DNA from: Sphaerisporangium sp039871875
Lineage (GTDB): Bacteria > Actinomycetota > Actinomycetes > Streptosporangiales > Streptosporangiaceae
Length of the DNA stretch: 64,000 nucleotides
Assembly: GCF_039871875.1 (NCBI RefSeq)
Contig: NZ_JBDPMD010000032.1
Span: 38,940 to 102,939, forward strand
Direction of reading: 5' to 3'
The notes below the pieces were generated by a model. It was not told the origin of the DNA and did not search any database. It saw only the letters and a list, made by a program, of their open reading frames with translations. Position numbers and translations under genes: made by a program. Numbering within the stretch: the first letter of the stretch is position 1; every line of letters starts with the position of its first letter. Of the stretch, positions 25,106 through 34,351 are shown one piece after another.

Positions 25106-28093
25106 TCACCCGCCGTAGAAGACCCTTTCGACCACCACCCGCGCGCGGCGGGTGGTGCGCAGGTAGTCGTCCACGAAGTCCTCGGAGCCGTCCGGCGGGT
25201 AGCCGAGGGCCCGGGCGATGAGCATGCGTTCACGCAGGTCGCCGGGGATGCTGTCCCCGGCGCGGCCGCGCACCAGCATGATGGCGTCGCGGATCTGGGC
25301 GGCGAACCGCCAGGCGTCCGCCACCACCTCCTCGTCGGTGGAGGCCAGCAGCCCCGCCCCCACGGCGGCGCGCAGGGCCTCCAGCGTGCGGGTGGTGCGC
25401 AGCTCGGGGATCTCGCAGGCGTGCCGGAGCTGGAGGAGCTGCGCCATCCACTCGACGTCCGACAGGCCGCCCCGGCCGAGCTTGGTGTGCATCAGCGGGT
25501 CGGCGCCCCGGGGCAGCCGCTCGGCCTCCATGCGGGCCTTCAGCCGCCGGATCTCGCGCACCGCGGTGTCGGAGATGCCGTCCGGCGGGTACCGCAGCGG
25601 CTCGATCATCTCCATGAACTCCTCGCCGAGCCGCTCGTCGCCCGCGGAGAACCGGGCCCGCAGCAGCGCCTGCGACTCCCACGGCGAGGACCACCGCCGG
25701 TAGTAGGCGGCGTACGACGACAGGGTGCGCACCAGCGGGCCCTGGCGTCCCTCGGGCCGCAGGTCGGGGTCAACGAGCAGCGGCGGATCGACGGCGGGCA
25801 TGGCCAGCAGCCGCCGCATCTCGTTGGCGACGGCGTGCGCGGCGCCGGCCGCCTCCTTCTCGTCGGCGCCCTCGTGCGGCGAGTGCACGAACATCACGTC
25901 GGCGTCGCTGCCGTACGACGACTCGTACCCGCCGAGCCGCCCCATCGCGATCACCGCGAACCGCGTGGGCATCACGCCGCGCCGCTCCAGGGCGACCTTG
26001 TGGATCGCGGAGTCCAGCGCGGCCTGCAGGGTGACGTCGTTGAGCTCCGACAGCGCCTGCCCGATCTCCTCGATGTCGATCCGCCCGACCAGCCCGGCGA
26101 CCGCCGTGCGGAACAGCTCACGGCGGCGCAGGGTGCGCACCGCGGCGACCGCGGTCTCGGCGTCCGCCTCGTGCCGCTGCACGGCCGCCGCGGCCTCGGC
26201 GGCGAGGGCCTGCTTGGGACGTGCCTGGAGCTCGCCGTCCGAGCCGAGCATGGCGACGGCGTCGGGGGCGTGCAGCAGCAGGCCGGTGACGTAGCGGCTG
26301 GTGCCGAGCAGCCGCGCCATGCGGTCGGCGACGGCGGTCTCGTCGCGCAGCAGCCGCAGGTACCACGGGGTGGCGCCCAGCTTGTCGCTGACCTGGCGGA
26401 ACCCGAGCAGCCCGGCGTCGGGGTCGGGCGTGTCGGCGAACCAGCCCAGCATGACCGGCAGCAGGGTGCGCTGGATCGCGGCTCGGCGCGACACGCCGCT
26501 GGTGAGGGCGGCGATGTGGCGCAGCGCCCCGTCGGGGTCGGCGAACCCGAGTGCCGACAGGCGGGCGGAGGCGGCGGCCGTGGACAGGCGGGCCTCCTCT
26601 CCGGGCAGCCGGGCGACGGCCTGCAGCAGCGGCCGGTAGAACAGCTTCTCGTGCAACCTCCTGGCCTCCATCGCGTGCCTGCGCCAGCGGGTGGTGAACT
26701 CCCCCACCGGGTCGGCGAGCATGCCGAGCCCGCGGCCGATGCGGCGCAGATCGGTGACGTCCTCGGGTACGACGGCGGTACGGCGCAGCCGGTGGAGCTG
26801 CAGCATGTGCTCCACGCGGCGCAGGAACGTGTACGCCTCGGCGAGCGTCTTGGCGTCCTCCCTGGCCACGTACCCGCCGCGTGACAGGGCCGCCAGGGCC
26901 GGCAGCGTGGCCCGGCGGCGCAGCAGGCCGTCGGCGCGGCCGTGCACGAGCTGGAGGAGCTGGACGGCGAACTCGATGTCGCGCAGGCCGCCGGGGCCGA
27001 GCTTGATCTGCCGGTCCACCTCGCCGACCCGGACGTGCGCCTCCACGCGGCGGCGCATCGCCTGGACGTCCTCGACGAAGTTCTCGCGGGTGGAGGCCTG
27101 CCACACCATGTCGTCCAGGGCGCTGACGTACTCGCTGCCGAGCTCCAGGTCGCCCGCGACCGGCCGGGCCTTCAGCAGCGCCTGGAACTCCCAGGTCTTG
27201 GCCCAGCGGCGGTAGTAGGTGAGGTGGCTGGCGAGGGTGCGCACCAGCGGGCCGGCCTTGCCCTCGGGGCGCAGCCCGGCGTCCACCTCCCACAGCGAGC
27301 CCTCGGGCGTGCTGACGGAGCAGGCCCGCATCATGCCCTGGGCGAGCTTGGTGGCGATCTGGAGGGCCTTGGTCTCGTCCACGCCGTCCCGCGGCTCGGC
27401 GACGAAGATCACGTCGACGTCGCTGATGTAGTTGAGCTCGCGGGCACCGCACTTGCCCATGCCGATCACGGCGAGGCGCACGTCGGCGCTCTCGGGCAGC
27501 TCGGCCCTGGCGACGGCCAGCGCGGCCTCCAAGGTGGCGGAGGCGAGGTCGGACAACTCGGAGGTGACCTCGCCGAGCATCGCGAGGCCGGTGATGTCGC
27601 GCGCGGCGAGCTGGAGCATCCGGCCGCGGTAGGCGACCCGCAGCGCGCACAGGACGTCGGTGCCGGCGTCCGAGGCGTACGGGACGAGGTCCGCGGGGTC
27701 GGCGCCCACGGCCTCCAGCAGCTCGGCGCGCAGGTCGCGGTGCGGGGACCGCTGCCTGGCTCTCTCCCCCTCCAGCAGCCGCCAGTGCTCGGGATGCCGG
27801 ACGACGTGGTCCCCGAGGGCCGCCGACAGGCCGAACACCGAAAGGAGGCGCAGCCGCAGACCGGGGTCGGCGCGCATGGCGCCGAGCACGCTCTGGTCGC
27901 GCTCGGCGAGACGGCTGAGGGAGGTGAGCGCGAGGTCGGGGTCGGCGGCGCCCAGGAGATCGGCGAGCAGGTCGAGGTCACCGACGGCTTCGGGCCCGAG
28001 ACCGTCCAGGAGACGCTCGGTGTGCGCGCCGTCGGCGAACCCCAGCCGGGCGAGACGCCCGGCCGTCGTCTGCATACGGGACTCGGCGTTCAC
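25106..28093 (-). CDS. glnE: Glutamine synthetase adenylyltransferase / deadenylase
   Basis: This 995-residue regulator switches GlnA off by adding AMP to its tyrosine and on by removing it. The two nucleotidyltransferase domains are visible: GMGKCGARELNYISDVDVIF (about residue 220, deadenylylase half) and AMGRLGGYESSYGSDADVMF (about 715, adenylylase half), each followed by helical domains. Its target loop is present in GlnA but not in GlnA2 of this window. The GTG start lies 6 nt after a TACGTT -10 hexamer, so the mRNA is probably leaderless. Confidence 0.96.
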   Translation of the reverse strand: MNAESRMQTTAGRLARLGFADGAHTERLLDGLGPEAVGDLDLLADLLGAADPDLALTSLSRLAERDQSVLGAMRADPGLRLRLLSVFGLSAALGDHVVRHPEHWRLLEGERARQRSPHRDLRAELLEAVGADPADLVPYASDAGTDVLCALRVAYRGRMLQLAARDITGLAMLGEVTSELSDLASATLEAALAVARAELPESADVRLAVIGMGKCGARELNYISDVDVIFVAEPRDGVDETKALQIATKLAQGMMRACSVSTPEGSLWEVDAGLRPEGKAGPLVRTLASHLTYYRRWAKTWEFQALLKARPVAGDLELGSEYVSALDDMVWQASTRENFVEDVQAMRRRVEAHVRVGEVDRQIKLGPGGLRDIEFAVQLLQLVHGRADGLLRRRATLPALAALSRGGYVAREDAKTLAEAYTFLRRVEHMLQLHRLRRTAVVPEDVTDLRRIGRGLGMLADPVGEFTTRWRRHAMEARRLHEKLFYRPLLQAVARLPGEEARLSTAAASARLSALGFADPDGALRHIAALTSGVSRRAAIQRTLLPVMLGWFADTPDPDAGLLGFRQVSDKLGATPWYLRLLRDETAVADRMARLLGTSRYVTGLLLHAPDAVAMLGSDGELQARPKQALAAEAAAAVQRHEADAETAVAAVRTLRRRELFRTAVAGLVGRIDIEEIGQALSELNDVTLQAALDSAIHKVALERRGVMPTRFAVIAMGRLGGYESSYGSDADVMFVHSPHEGADEKEAAGAAHAVANEMRRLLAMPAVDPPLLVDPDLRPEGRQGPLVRTLSSYAAYYRRWSSPWESQALLRARFSAGDERLGEEFMEMIEPLRYPPDGISDTAVREIRRLKARMEAERLPRGADPLMHTKLGRGGLSDVEWMAQLLQLRHACEIPELRTTRTLEALRAAVGAGLLASTDEEVVADAWRFAAQIRDAIMLVRGRAGDSIPGDLRERMLIARALGYPPDGSEDFVDDYLRTTRRARVVVERVFYGG

Positions 28094-28099
28094 AAGCTC

Positions 28100-28105
28100 A
28101 ACGTA
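28100..28105 (-). promoter_or_regulatory. Leaderless-type -10 (TACGTT) for glnE
   Basis: On the minus strand the hexamer ends 6 nt before the GTG at 28093. No GlnR-like half-sites are seen here, unlike at both glnA genes. Confidence 0.5.
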
Positions 28106-28128
28106 GTCGTTGCCTCACGCACTCGTCG

Positions 28129-28905
28129 TTAGTGGTTTCGCGCCGTAATCGCGCGGTCACAGGGAATGGACAGGGGTGCGGGCGGCCCTGACCGGGGTTC
28201 GGCACGGGTCACCACGGCCGCGAAGGCCTCGGCGAACGGCCGCCACGTGGCGTGCAGGGCGTCCCGCGCGGCGCGCACCTCGGCGTCGAGGGCGGCGGGG
28301 TCGTACCCGGCGGCGGTGAGCGGGGACGGGTCGGCCAGCCAGGAGGTGAAGATCTCCGGGGTGGCCTCGGGGTGGAACTGCACGGCCCAGGCGCGGTCGC
28401 CGAGGCGGTACCCCTGGGCGGGGTACGGGTCGCCGGTGGCCATGGGGACGGCGCCCGGCGGGAGCACGGTCATGGCGTCGGAGTGGTACTGCACGGCACG
28501 CGCGACCGGCGGCAGCACCCCGAACAGCGGATCGTCCGCCGCGGCGGGCAGCGTGGCGACCGTCCGCAGCCCCACCTCCAGCCCCGGCTCCCCCCGTTCC
28601 ACGACGCCCCCGCAGGCCAGCGTCATGAGCTGGGCCCCGAGGCAGATCCCGAGTGCCGGCACCGACGCCTCCACCGCCGTCCGCAGCAGCTCGCGCGTCG
28701 CCGGCTGCCAGGGGAACCCCGCGTCGTCCCACGCGGACGCGGCCCCGCCGAGCACGATCAGCCCGTCCCCCGGCTCCGCCGGCACGTCCTCCCCGAGGTA
28801 CGGCCGCACCACGTCACAGTCCACCCCCGCACCGGCCAGCCATCCCTCGAAGTACCCGAGACCCGCGTCGGCCTCGTGCTCCACGACCACGACACGATGA
28901 TGCAT
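28129..28905 (-). CDS. Class I glutamine amidotransferase-like protein
   Basis: The 258-residue protein carries the triad of class I amidotransferases: Cys in GICLGAQL (near residue 89) and His-Glu in FHPEAT (near residue 183), with the oxyanion segment VLGGAASAW. It stands alone like GuaA-type GATases that serve a separate synthetase, or like gamma-glutamyl hydrolases of the PuuD kind. The partner is unknown. I chose ATG 28905 because upstream codons are repetitive. It lies just upstream of glnE on the same strand, which may be only positional. Confidence 0.82.
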   Translation of the reverse strand: MHHRVVVVEHEADAGLGYFEGWLAGAGVDCDVVRPYLGEDVPAEPGDGLIVLGGAASAWDDAGFPWQPATRELLRTAVEASVPALGICLGAQLMTLACGGVVERGEPGLEVGLRTVATLPAAADDPLFGVLPPVARAVQYHSDAMTVLPPGAVPMATGDPYPAQGYRLGDRAWAVQFHPEATPEIFTSWLADPSPLTAAGYDPAALDAEVRAARDALHATWRPFAEAFAAVVTRAEPRSGPPAPLSIPCDRAITARNH

Positions 28906-29366
28906 AGGTAGATGATGCGGTATGTCCGATATATGAGCCCACCCGGGAGCCGGGGCACGCCGCCCCGCGGGGGTGGCCCGCGGGGGTGGCCCGCCGCGAA
29001 GTGGTCGGCCGCAGAGTGGCCGGCCGCAGAGTGGCCGGCCGCAGAGTGGCCCGCCGGGGATGTGGCCCGCCAGGGCGGTGGCCCGAAATGCCGTGGGGAA
29101 TTGCGCGCCGCTTCCCTCGGAAGGCACACCTTTCCCCTTTATGAGGATTTGTTACCACTGGTACGGATGTGGGGGCGGTACCGGGCGGGACGGGGTGTCA
29201 CCTCGGATATCTTTCCTTCAGCACGGTCCATCAATGTGTTCGAAAGGGCAGCCCGGCGAATCCGACATAACACGCGATAAACGACAACGTCATCTCTTCC
29301 GGGCGGCCGCCTCGATGGCTAGAGTTGCAGGCGACAGGAATTCGGGTTTTCCGAACGAGGAGATAG
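28906..29366. other. Divergent intergenic region before the Hsp70-GTPase operon
   Basis: No supported gene lies in these 461 bp. The left part holds 15-bp tandem repeats. The right part is unusually A/T-rich for this window. A TAGAGT hexamer at 29320-29325 could be a -10 giving a short leader. TTCGG-gtttt-CCGAA (29341-29355) can form a hairpin just before the GAGGAG ribosome site. I see neither an HspR (HAIR) nor a CIRCE heat-shock operator. Confidence 0.5.
28996..29055 (+). repeat. Four tandem 15-bp units
   Basis: Units start at 28996, 29011, 29026 and 29041. The second and third are identical (GCAGAGTGGCCGGCC), and the outer two differ at a few positions. They lie between divergent genes. 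Confidence 0.85.
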
Positions 29367-30095
29367 ATGCCCCCTTCCGGCGAAGAGCCGCAGGACCCCC
29401 CGTCCGGCGGCGCACCCCCCTCCCGCCGTGATGACGACGCCGCAGCGACCGGCGGCGTCGGGCCGCACGACACGGCCAAGGAGCTGACCCGCCGGATCGA
29501 GGAGCTCAGCCGCCAGGTCACGGCGCTCACCGAGACCACGCGGCGCGAGCACGAGCGGGCGGCCCACCGGGAGCAGGTCATCGACCGGCTGCACGGCGAG
29601 AACCAGCAGTTGCGGCACGGGCTGCTGCAGGAGGCGCTGGCGCCCGTGCGGGCGGGGCTGTTCCGCCTGCACGACACGGTGTCGCGCGAGGCCGCCCGCT
29701 GGCAGGGGGAGAACCCGCCGTCCGCAGAGCTGGCGGGGCCGCTGCTCGCCGCGACCGCCGACGAGGTGGCCGAGGTGCTCGGGCGTGCCGGGGCCGAGCG
29801 GGCCGGGGTGCGGCCGGGCGACCCCTACGACGCGGCGCTGCACCGCCCGGTGCGGACCGTCGTGGTGGAGGCGGACGCGGACGGCACGGTGGTCGAGGTG
29901 CTGTCGGAGGCGTTCACCGCGGGCGAGCGCGTGCTGCGCAAGGCCGCGGTCGTCGTCGGGCGCGCCACGGAGGAAACGGGCGGCGAACCGGGGGAAGCGG
30001 AAAGCGAGAACACGCCCGGCGAAACGCAAAACGACGATAATGACGATACCCCGTGCGCCGGGCCGGACGGCGACGCGGAGAAAGGGAGCGAGTAG
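29367..30095 (+). CDS. GrpE-like nucleotide exchange factor, first gene of the Hsp70-GTPase operon
   Basis: This 242-residue acidic protein has a disordered N-terminus (about 1-35), a coiled coil (about 36-85: DTAKELTRRIEELSRQVTAL and on) and a C-terminal beta region (about 120-200) containing DPYDAALHRPVRTVVVEAD and AFTAGERVLRKAAVVVGR. This is the GrpE plan, and YxAALHR...G..VLRKAxVxVG echoes the GrpE signature. It ends 3 bp before the Hsp70 gene, so it is probably the dedicated exchange factor for that chaperone. The acidic Glu/Asp/Asn tail is unusual. An AGGAG site precedes the ATG. Confidence 0.72.
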   Translation: MPPSGEEPQDPPSGGAPPSRRDDDAAATGGVGPHDTAKELTRRIEELSRQVTALTETTRREHERAAHREQVIDRLHGENQQLRHGLLQEALAPVRAGLFRLHDTVSREAARWQGENPPSAELAGPLLAATADEVAEVLGRAGAERAGVRPGDPYDAALHRPVRTVVVEADADGTVVEVLSEAFTAGERVLRKAAVVVGRATEETGGEPGEAESENTPGETQNDDNDDTPCAGPDGDAEKGSE

Positions 30096-30098
30096 GCG

Positions 30099-31682
30099 AT
30101 GGCTGTTTACGGTATCGACCTGGGGACGACCTACTCGTGCATCGCCTACGTCGACGACGTCGGGCGGCCGACGGTGCTGCGCAATCTGGAGGGCACCGAC
30201 ACCACGCCCTCGGTGGTGTTCTTCGAGTCCCCCGACAACGTCGTGGTGGGGGCCACCGCCAAGGACAGCGCCGTGCTGGAGCCCGACCTCGTGGTGAGCC
30301 GCATCAAGCGCGACATGGGGCACGACGTCCCGCGCGTGCGGCACGGCCGGCCGTACACCCCGGAGGAGATCTCGGCGTTCATCCTGCGCAAGCTGGCCGA
30401 CGACGCGCGCACCGACACCGGCGAGCCCGTCGAGGACGTCGTCATCACCGTGCCCGCGTACTTCGGCGCCGCCGAGCGGGACGCCACCCGCAAGGCCGGG
30501 CAGATCGCCGGGCTCAACGTGATCGACATCATCTCCGAGCCGATCGCCGCCGCCATCACCTACGGCCTGCTCAACCCCGACCGCGACCACACGATCCTCG
30601 TGTACGACCTCGGCGGCGGCACGTTCGACACCACCGTGATCACGCTGCGCGGCGGCGACATCGAGGTCATCTGCACCGACGGCGACCACGAGCTCGGCGG
30701 CGCCGACTGGGACGACCGCCTGGTGGAGCACCTCGCCGAGCGGTTCGAGCAGGAGCACCCCGACGCCGGCAGCCCACTGCTGGACAAGCAGTCCGAGCAG
30801 CAGCTCCGCCGTGACGCCGAGGACCTGAAGAAGACGCTGTCCGTCCGCACCCAGCACGTCGTGCGCGTGGTGCACGAGGGCCGGGTCGCCACCGTCGAGG
30901 TCACCCGTGAGGGCCTCGCCGAGCTCACCCGCGACCTGCTGGACCGCACCGTCGAGATCACCCGCCGCACGCTCGACACCGCGGCCGCCAAGGGCGTCAC
31001 CTCCTACGACCACCTGGTGCTGGTCGGCGGGTCCACCAAGATGCCCGCGGTCGCCGAGACCCTGCACAAGGAGCTCCAACTGGAGCCGCGCCTGCAGGAC
31101 CCCGACCTGGCGGTCGCCAAGGGTGCCGCGCTGTACGCCTTCGAGGAGACCTACCGGCGGCTGCTGCGCGCCGGGGAGCAGGACCGCGCCGAGGACATGG
31201 CCGCCCGGGCGGGCCTGTCGCAGGACCAGCAGGAGCGCATCGCGGCGCGCACCATCAAGACCGTCGCCTCGCGGGGCTTCGGCATCGTGGTCACCGACCG
31301 GGAGACCCGGCGGCGCAGCGTCGAGCACCTGGTGCACGCCAACGACGCGCTGCCCGCCGCCGTCACCCGCGACTTCTACACCGTGGACTCCGGGCAGACC
31401 GGGGTGGACGTCGAGGTGATGGAGCAGGCGGGCAGCGTGGAGTCCGGCGAGCTGGAGGACAACGGGCTGATCGCCGAGGGGGTGCTGCGCATCCCGCCGG
31501 GCAAGCCCGCGGGGTGGCCGATCGAGGTGACGTTCGCGCTCGACCCGGCCGGGTTGCTCCAGGTGACCTCACGGGAGCGCGAGACCGGCGAGGAGCTGGA
31601 GCTGCGTGTGCAGATCGGCGGCATGTCCGAGGAGGACGTCGCCGAGTCGCGGGCCGCGCTCTCCAAGGTCCAGGTCAGCTAG
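30099..31682 (+). CDS. Short Hsp70 (DnaK-like) without a C-terminal lid
   Basis: The 527-residue protein has a full Hsp70 ATPase domain: GIDLGTTYS (residue 5), VITVPAYFGAAERDATR, YDLGGGTFD (residue 169) and VGGSTKMP (residue 308). After about residue 400 there is a beta-sandwich-like substrate domain, but no room for the alpha-helical lid of housekeeping DnaK (about 610-640 residues). The usual DVLLLD linker is replaced by KTVASRGFGI. No DnaJ is encoded nearby. These features suggest a specialised chaperone devoted to its operon partners. Confidence 0.85.
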   Translation: MAVYGIDLGTTYSCIAYVDDVGRPTVLRNLEGTDTTPSVVFFESPDNVVVGATAKDSAVLEPDLVVSRIKRDMGHDVPRVRHGRPYTPEEISAFILRKLADDARTDTGEPVEDVVITVPAYFGAAERDATRKAGQIAGLNVIDIISEPIAAAITYGLLNPDRDHTILVYDLGGGTFDTTVITLRGGDIEVICTDGDHELGGADWDDRLVEHLAERFEQEHPDAGSPLLDKQSEQQLRRDAEDLKKTLSVRTQHVVRVVHEGRVATVEVTREGLAELTRDLLDRTVEITRRTLDTAAAKGVTSYDHLVLVGGSTKMPAVAETLHKELQLEPRLQDPDLAVAKGAALYAFEETYRRLLRAGEQDRAEDMAARAGLSQDQQERIAARTIKTVASRGFGIVVTDRETRRRSVEHLVHANDALPAAVTRDFYTVDSGQTGVDVEVMEQAGSVESGELEDNGLIAEGVLRIPPGKPAGWPIEVTFALDPAGLLQVTSRERETGEELELRVQIGGMSEEDVAESRAALSKVQVS

Positions 31683-31691
31683 CACCACCTC

Positions 31692-34340
31692 ATGGCCTTC
31701 GACGAGGAGCGGTACGTCCGGGAGGTGCTCGAGCCCGCGCGCGAGGCGGGCGGCGTCCCGCCGGCGGACCTCGCGGCGCGCTACCAGCTCGCCGAGTCGA
31801 TGACCGCGCGCGACGTCGTGGAGTCGGCGAAGCAGACCCGCCAGTGCTGGCGGCGGGCCCGCGGCATGCTGAAGTACCGGCGGCTGATCGACCGCATGGA
31901 GGCCGACCACGCGCGCTTCGCGCCGCTGTTCGCCGCCGCCGCCGAGGGCGACCTCGCGCCGCTGCGGGCCGCGCTGCGCGACTCGCACGCGCGGGCGGGG
32001 CGGCGCCTGGACGACGCGGCGCGCCGCCTGGACGACGCCGCGGGTCCGCTGCGCGTGTTGTCGCCGGCGCTGCTGTCCACCATCGCGCGGTCCTGCGGCG
32101 TCGGGCAGGAGGAAGCGCTGCGGCTGGCGGCGGCGCGGTCCATCGAGGTCCGCGAGCCGGACCCGCTGCCGCGGGCGGCCCCGTACGCGGGGTACGGCAA
32201 GGCGCGGGAGGCGCTGGACGCCCTCGGGCTGCCGCACCTCGGCCGGTTCGTGTTCGGCGACGACTGCGCGGGCATGGAGGTGCTCGACGAGGTGACGGTG
32301 CCCGGCGCGCCGCCGCTCGCCGAGGCGGTCGCCGCCACCGAGGCGCGGTGGGCGGCCCGGCCCCGCGGGCCGTGGACGGTCAGCGCCGACACCGTGCTCG
32401 CGGCGCTGCGCGGCACCCCCGACCCGGCCACGCTGGTGCGGTACGACGTCGTGGCGCGGCTGCGCGAGCGGGTCCGCGAGCACCCCTACGACGACACCCT
32501 GCTGCGGCACGCGACCGGCGAGCTGGACCTCGCGCCCGGCGACGCGCGGCGGCTGATCTTCGCGGTGCGCGGCGAGGGCGGCGGCGTGCCGTCGGGCCCG
32601 GCGGCGCGGCTGCGTGAGCTGGTGGACGCCGGCGAGATCCACGCCGCGGTCGACCTCGCCGACGCCCTCGGGCCGCAGGAGCTCACCGGGGAGGCCGCCG
32701 AGCTGGTCACCGAGGTGCGGGCGCGCCTGGCCGGCGCGGTGCGGCTGCGGGACCGGGCGATGGCCGCCATCGACCCCGACGACGCGTGGATCGCGCTGCG
32801 CGACGCGCTGCAGCGGGTGCCCGACCTGCCCGGGGCCGCCGACATGCTGGCCCGGCTCGCGCCCTACCCCGCGCGGGCGGTGCGCGCCGAGGCGCAGGGC
32901 GACGGCGTGGGGCTCACCTGGCAGCCGTCGCCGTCCCGCGCGGGGCGCGTGGTGTACGACGTGTTCCGCAACGGCGCGCAACTGAGCAGCACCGAGCGCA
33001 CCGCCGCACGGGACGACCACCCGCCGGTGAACGTGCCGATCAGCTACTCGGTGGTCGCCCGCCGCGAGGACGCCTCCGCGCCGGCCTCCATCGCCGCGCC
33101 CGTCGTGGTGCGGCCCGAGCCCGGGGACGTGCGGCTGACCGCGGGCGACGGGGTGGTGTGGGGCCGCTGGACCCGGCCCGCCGAGGCGTCGCGGGTGGTG
33201 GTCAGCAGGGACGGGCTGCCGGTGCAGGTCATCGACACCGGGTTCCGCGACGCCGGGGTGGTGAACGGCACGGCGTACACCTACGTGATCGCCGCCGCCT
33301 ACCCCGGGCCGGAGGGCGAGGTGTTCACGCCCGGCGTGCGGCACACCGTCACCCCGCGCGGGCTGCCCAAGCCCATCGCCGGGTTCACGCTGCATCCCGA
33401 CCCGTCGGCGCCCGGCACGCTGCTGGCGTGGTACGACGAGCCGCCGTCCGGCGTGGTGGAGTTCGTGGCGCTGGACACCGCGCCGCCGTGGCCGGCCGGG
33501 GCCACGGTGCCGCTGGCCGACCTGCGGGCCGCGAGCCGCGCCGTGCCGTCCATCCCGACCCGCGAGGGGCAGGCGATCCGGCCGGGGGCGCAGTGCGTGC
33601 TGCTCGCCGTCACCATCGCCGGGGACCTCGCCACCGTCGGGGGGCACCTGGAGCACGTCAACCTGGCCACCCCGACCGGGTTGTCCGCGCAGCGCAGGGG
33701 GGCCACCGTGTACGTCGGGTTCGACTGGCCGCCGGACGTGCCGGAGGTCGAGGTGCGGTGGGCGGGGCGGGACATGCTGGTGAGCTCGGCGGCTTACCGC
33801 GCTCAAGGCGGTGTGCGGCTGGAGGCGCCGGAGTCCGAGCCGCTCGTCATCGAGGTGGCGCCGACGGCCCTGGTGCGCGGCGAACGGCTGTGCGGGCCGC
33901 CCGCGTGGGTGCGGCTCGCCGGTCGCGTGCCCGTGCGGTACGACCTGAGCCGCGAGGGGCCCGCGTGGCGGCGCACGGTGGTGGTGGAGGTCACCGCGGA
34001 CCGGCCGGTGCGGCTGCGGCGGCTGGCGCTGGTGCTGAAGGCCGGGCACGTGCAGCCGAAGTCCGCCGACGACGGGGTGCTGCTCGACCACTGGACCGAC
34101 GTCGAGGTGCCGGCCCGGCTGAGCGTGCCGGCACCGCGGCAGGAGAAGCCGTACTGGCTGCGGTGTTTCGCCGAGGGCGCCCTGCCTCCGGGGCCGCGTG
34201 GCCTTCCGTCCGGTGACGAGGACTACGGCATGGAGGATTTCACAGGCACCATGGAGGAAGACTTCGCGGGTGAGGGCTCGGCGGAGGGTGGCGAGGTCGC
34301 GTTGATCGACCCGCCCGTCCGGCGGATGAAGGTGGGGTGA
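31692..34340 (+). CDS. Large beta-sandwich (FnIII-like) protein of the Hsp70-GTPase operon
   Basis: This 882-residue protein has an Arg/Ala/Glu-rich helical N-terminal half (about 1-400), then repeated beta-strand modules (about 400-800). Examples are VGLTWQPSPSRAGRVVYDVFRNG, VVVSRDGLPVQVIDTGFRDAG followed by TAYTYVIAAAY, and VYVGFDWPPDVPEVEVRW. These spacings fit fibronectin type III-like domains. There is no signal peptide, so it is probably cytosolic and may act as a scaffold. It begins 9 bp after the Hsp70 stop. I cannot name the family with confidence. Confidence 0.65.
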   Translation: MAFDEERYVREVLEPAREAGGVPPADLAARYQLAESMTARDVVESAKQTRQCWRRARGMLKYRRLIDRMEADHARFAPLFAAAAEGDLAPLRAALRDSHARAGRRLDDAARRLDDAAGPLRVLSPALLSTIARSCGVGQEEALRLAAARSIEVREPDPLPRAAPYAGYGKAREALDALGLPHLGRFVFGDDCAGMEVLDEVTVPGAPPLAEAVAATEARWAARPRGPWTVSADTVLAALRGTPDPATLVRYDVVARLRERVREHPYDDTLLRHATGELDLAPGDARRLIFAVRGEGGGVPSGPAARLRELVDAGEIHAAVDLADALGPQELTGEAAELVTEVRARLAGAVRLRDRAMAAIDPDDAWIALRDALQRVPDLPGAADMLARLAPYPARAVRAEAQGDGVGLTWQPSPSRAGRVVYDVFRNGAQLSSTERTAARDDHPPVNVPISYSVVARREDASAPASIAAPVVVRPEPGDVRLTAGDGVVWGRWTRPAEASRVVVSRDGLPVQVIDTGFRDAGVVNGTAYTYVIAAAYPGPEGEVFTPGVRHTVTPRGLPKPIAGFTLHPDPSAPGTLLAWYDEPPSGVVEFVALDTAPPWPAGATVPLADLRAASRAVPSIPTREGQAIRPGAQCVLLAVTIAGDLATVGGHLEHVNLATPTGLSAQRRGATVYVGFDWPPDVPEVEVRWAGRDMLVSSAAYRAQGGVRLEAPESEPLVIEVAPTALVRGERLCGPPAWVRLAGRVPVRYDLSREGPAWRRTVVVEVTADRPVRLRRLALVLKAGHVQPKSADDGVLLDHWTDVEVPARLSVPAPRQEKPYWLRCFAEGALPPGPRGLPSGDEDYGMEDFTGTMEEDFAGEGSAEGGEVALIDPPVRRMKVG

Positions 34341-34351
34341 GGGAGGCCCCC

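Noticed and set aside
26942..28132. Long plus-strand frame antisense to glnE
   Set aside because: Its His/Leu/Gly/Gln-rich composition is a mirror of the glnE codons, and glnE is certain from its motifs.
28912..29280. 122-codon frame with WPAAE repeats before the Hsp70 operon
   Set aside because: The residues come from the 15-bp tandem repeat, there is no ribosome site, and nothing in it resembles a protein family.
28906..29366. HspR (HAIR) or CIRCE operator before grpE/Hsp70
   Set aside because: No CTTGAGT-n7-ACTCAAG or TTAGCACTC-n9-GAGTGCTAA like pattern is present.
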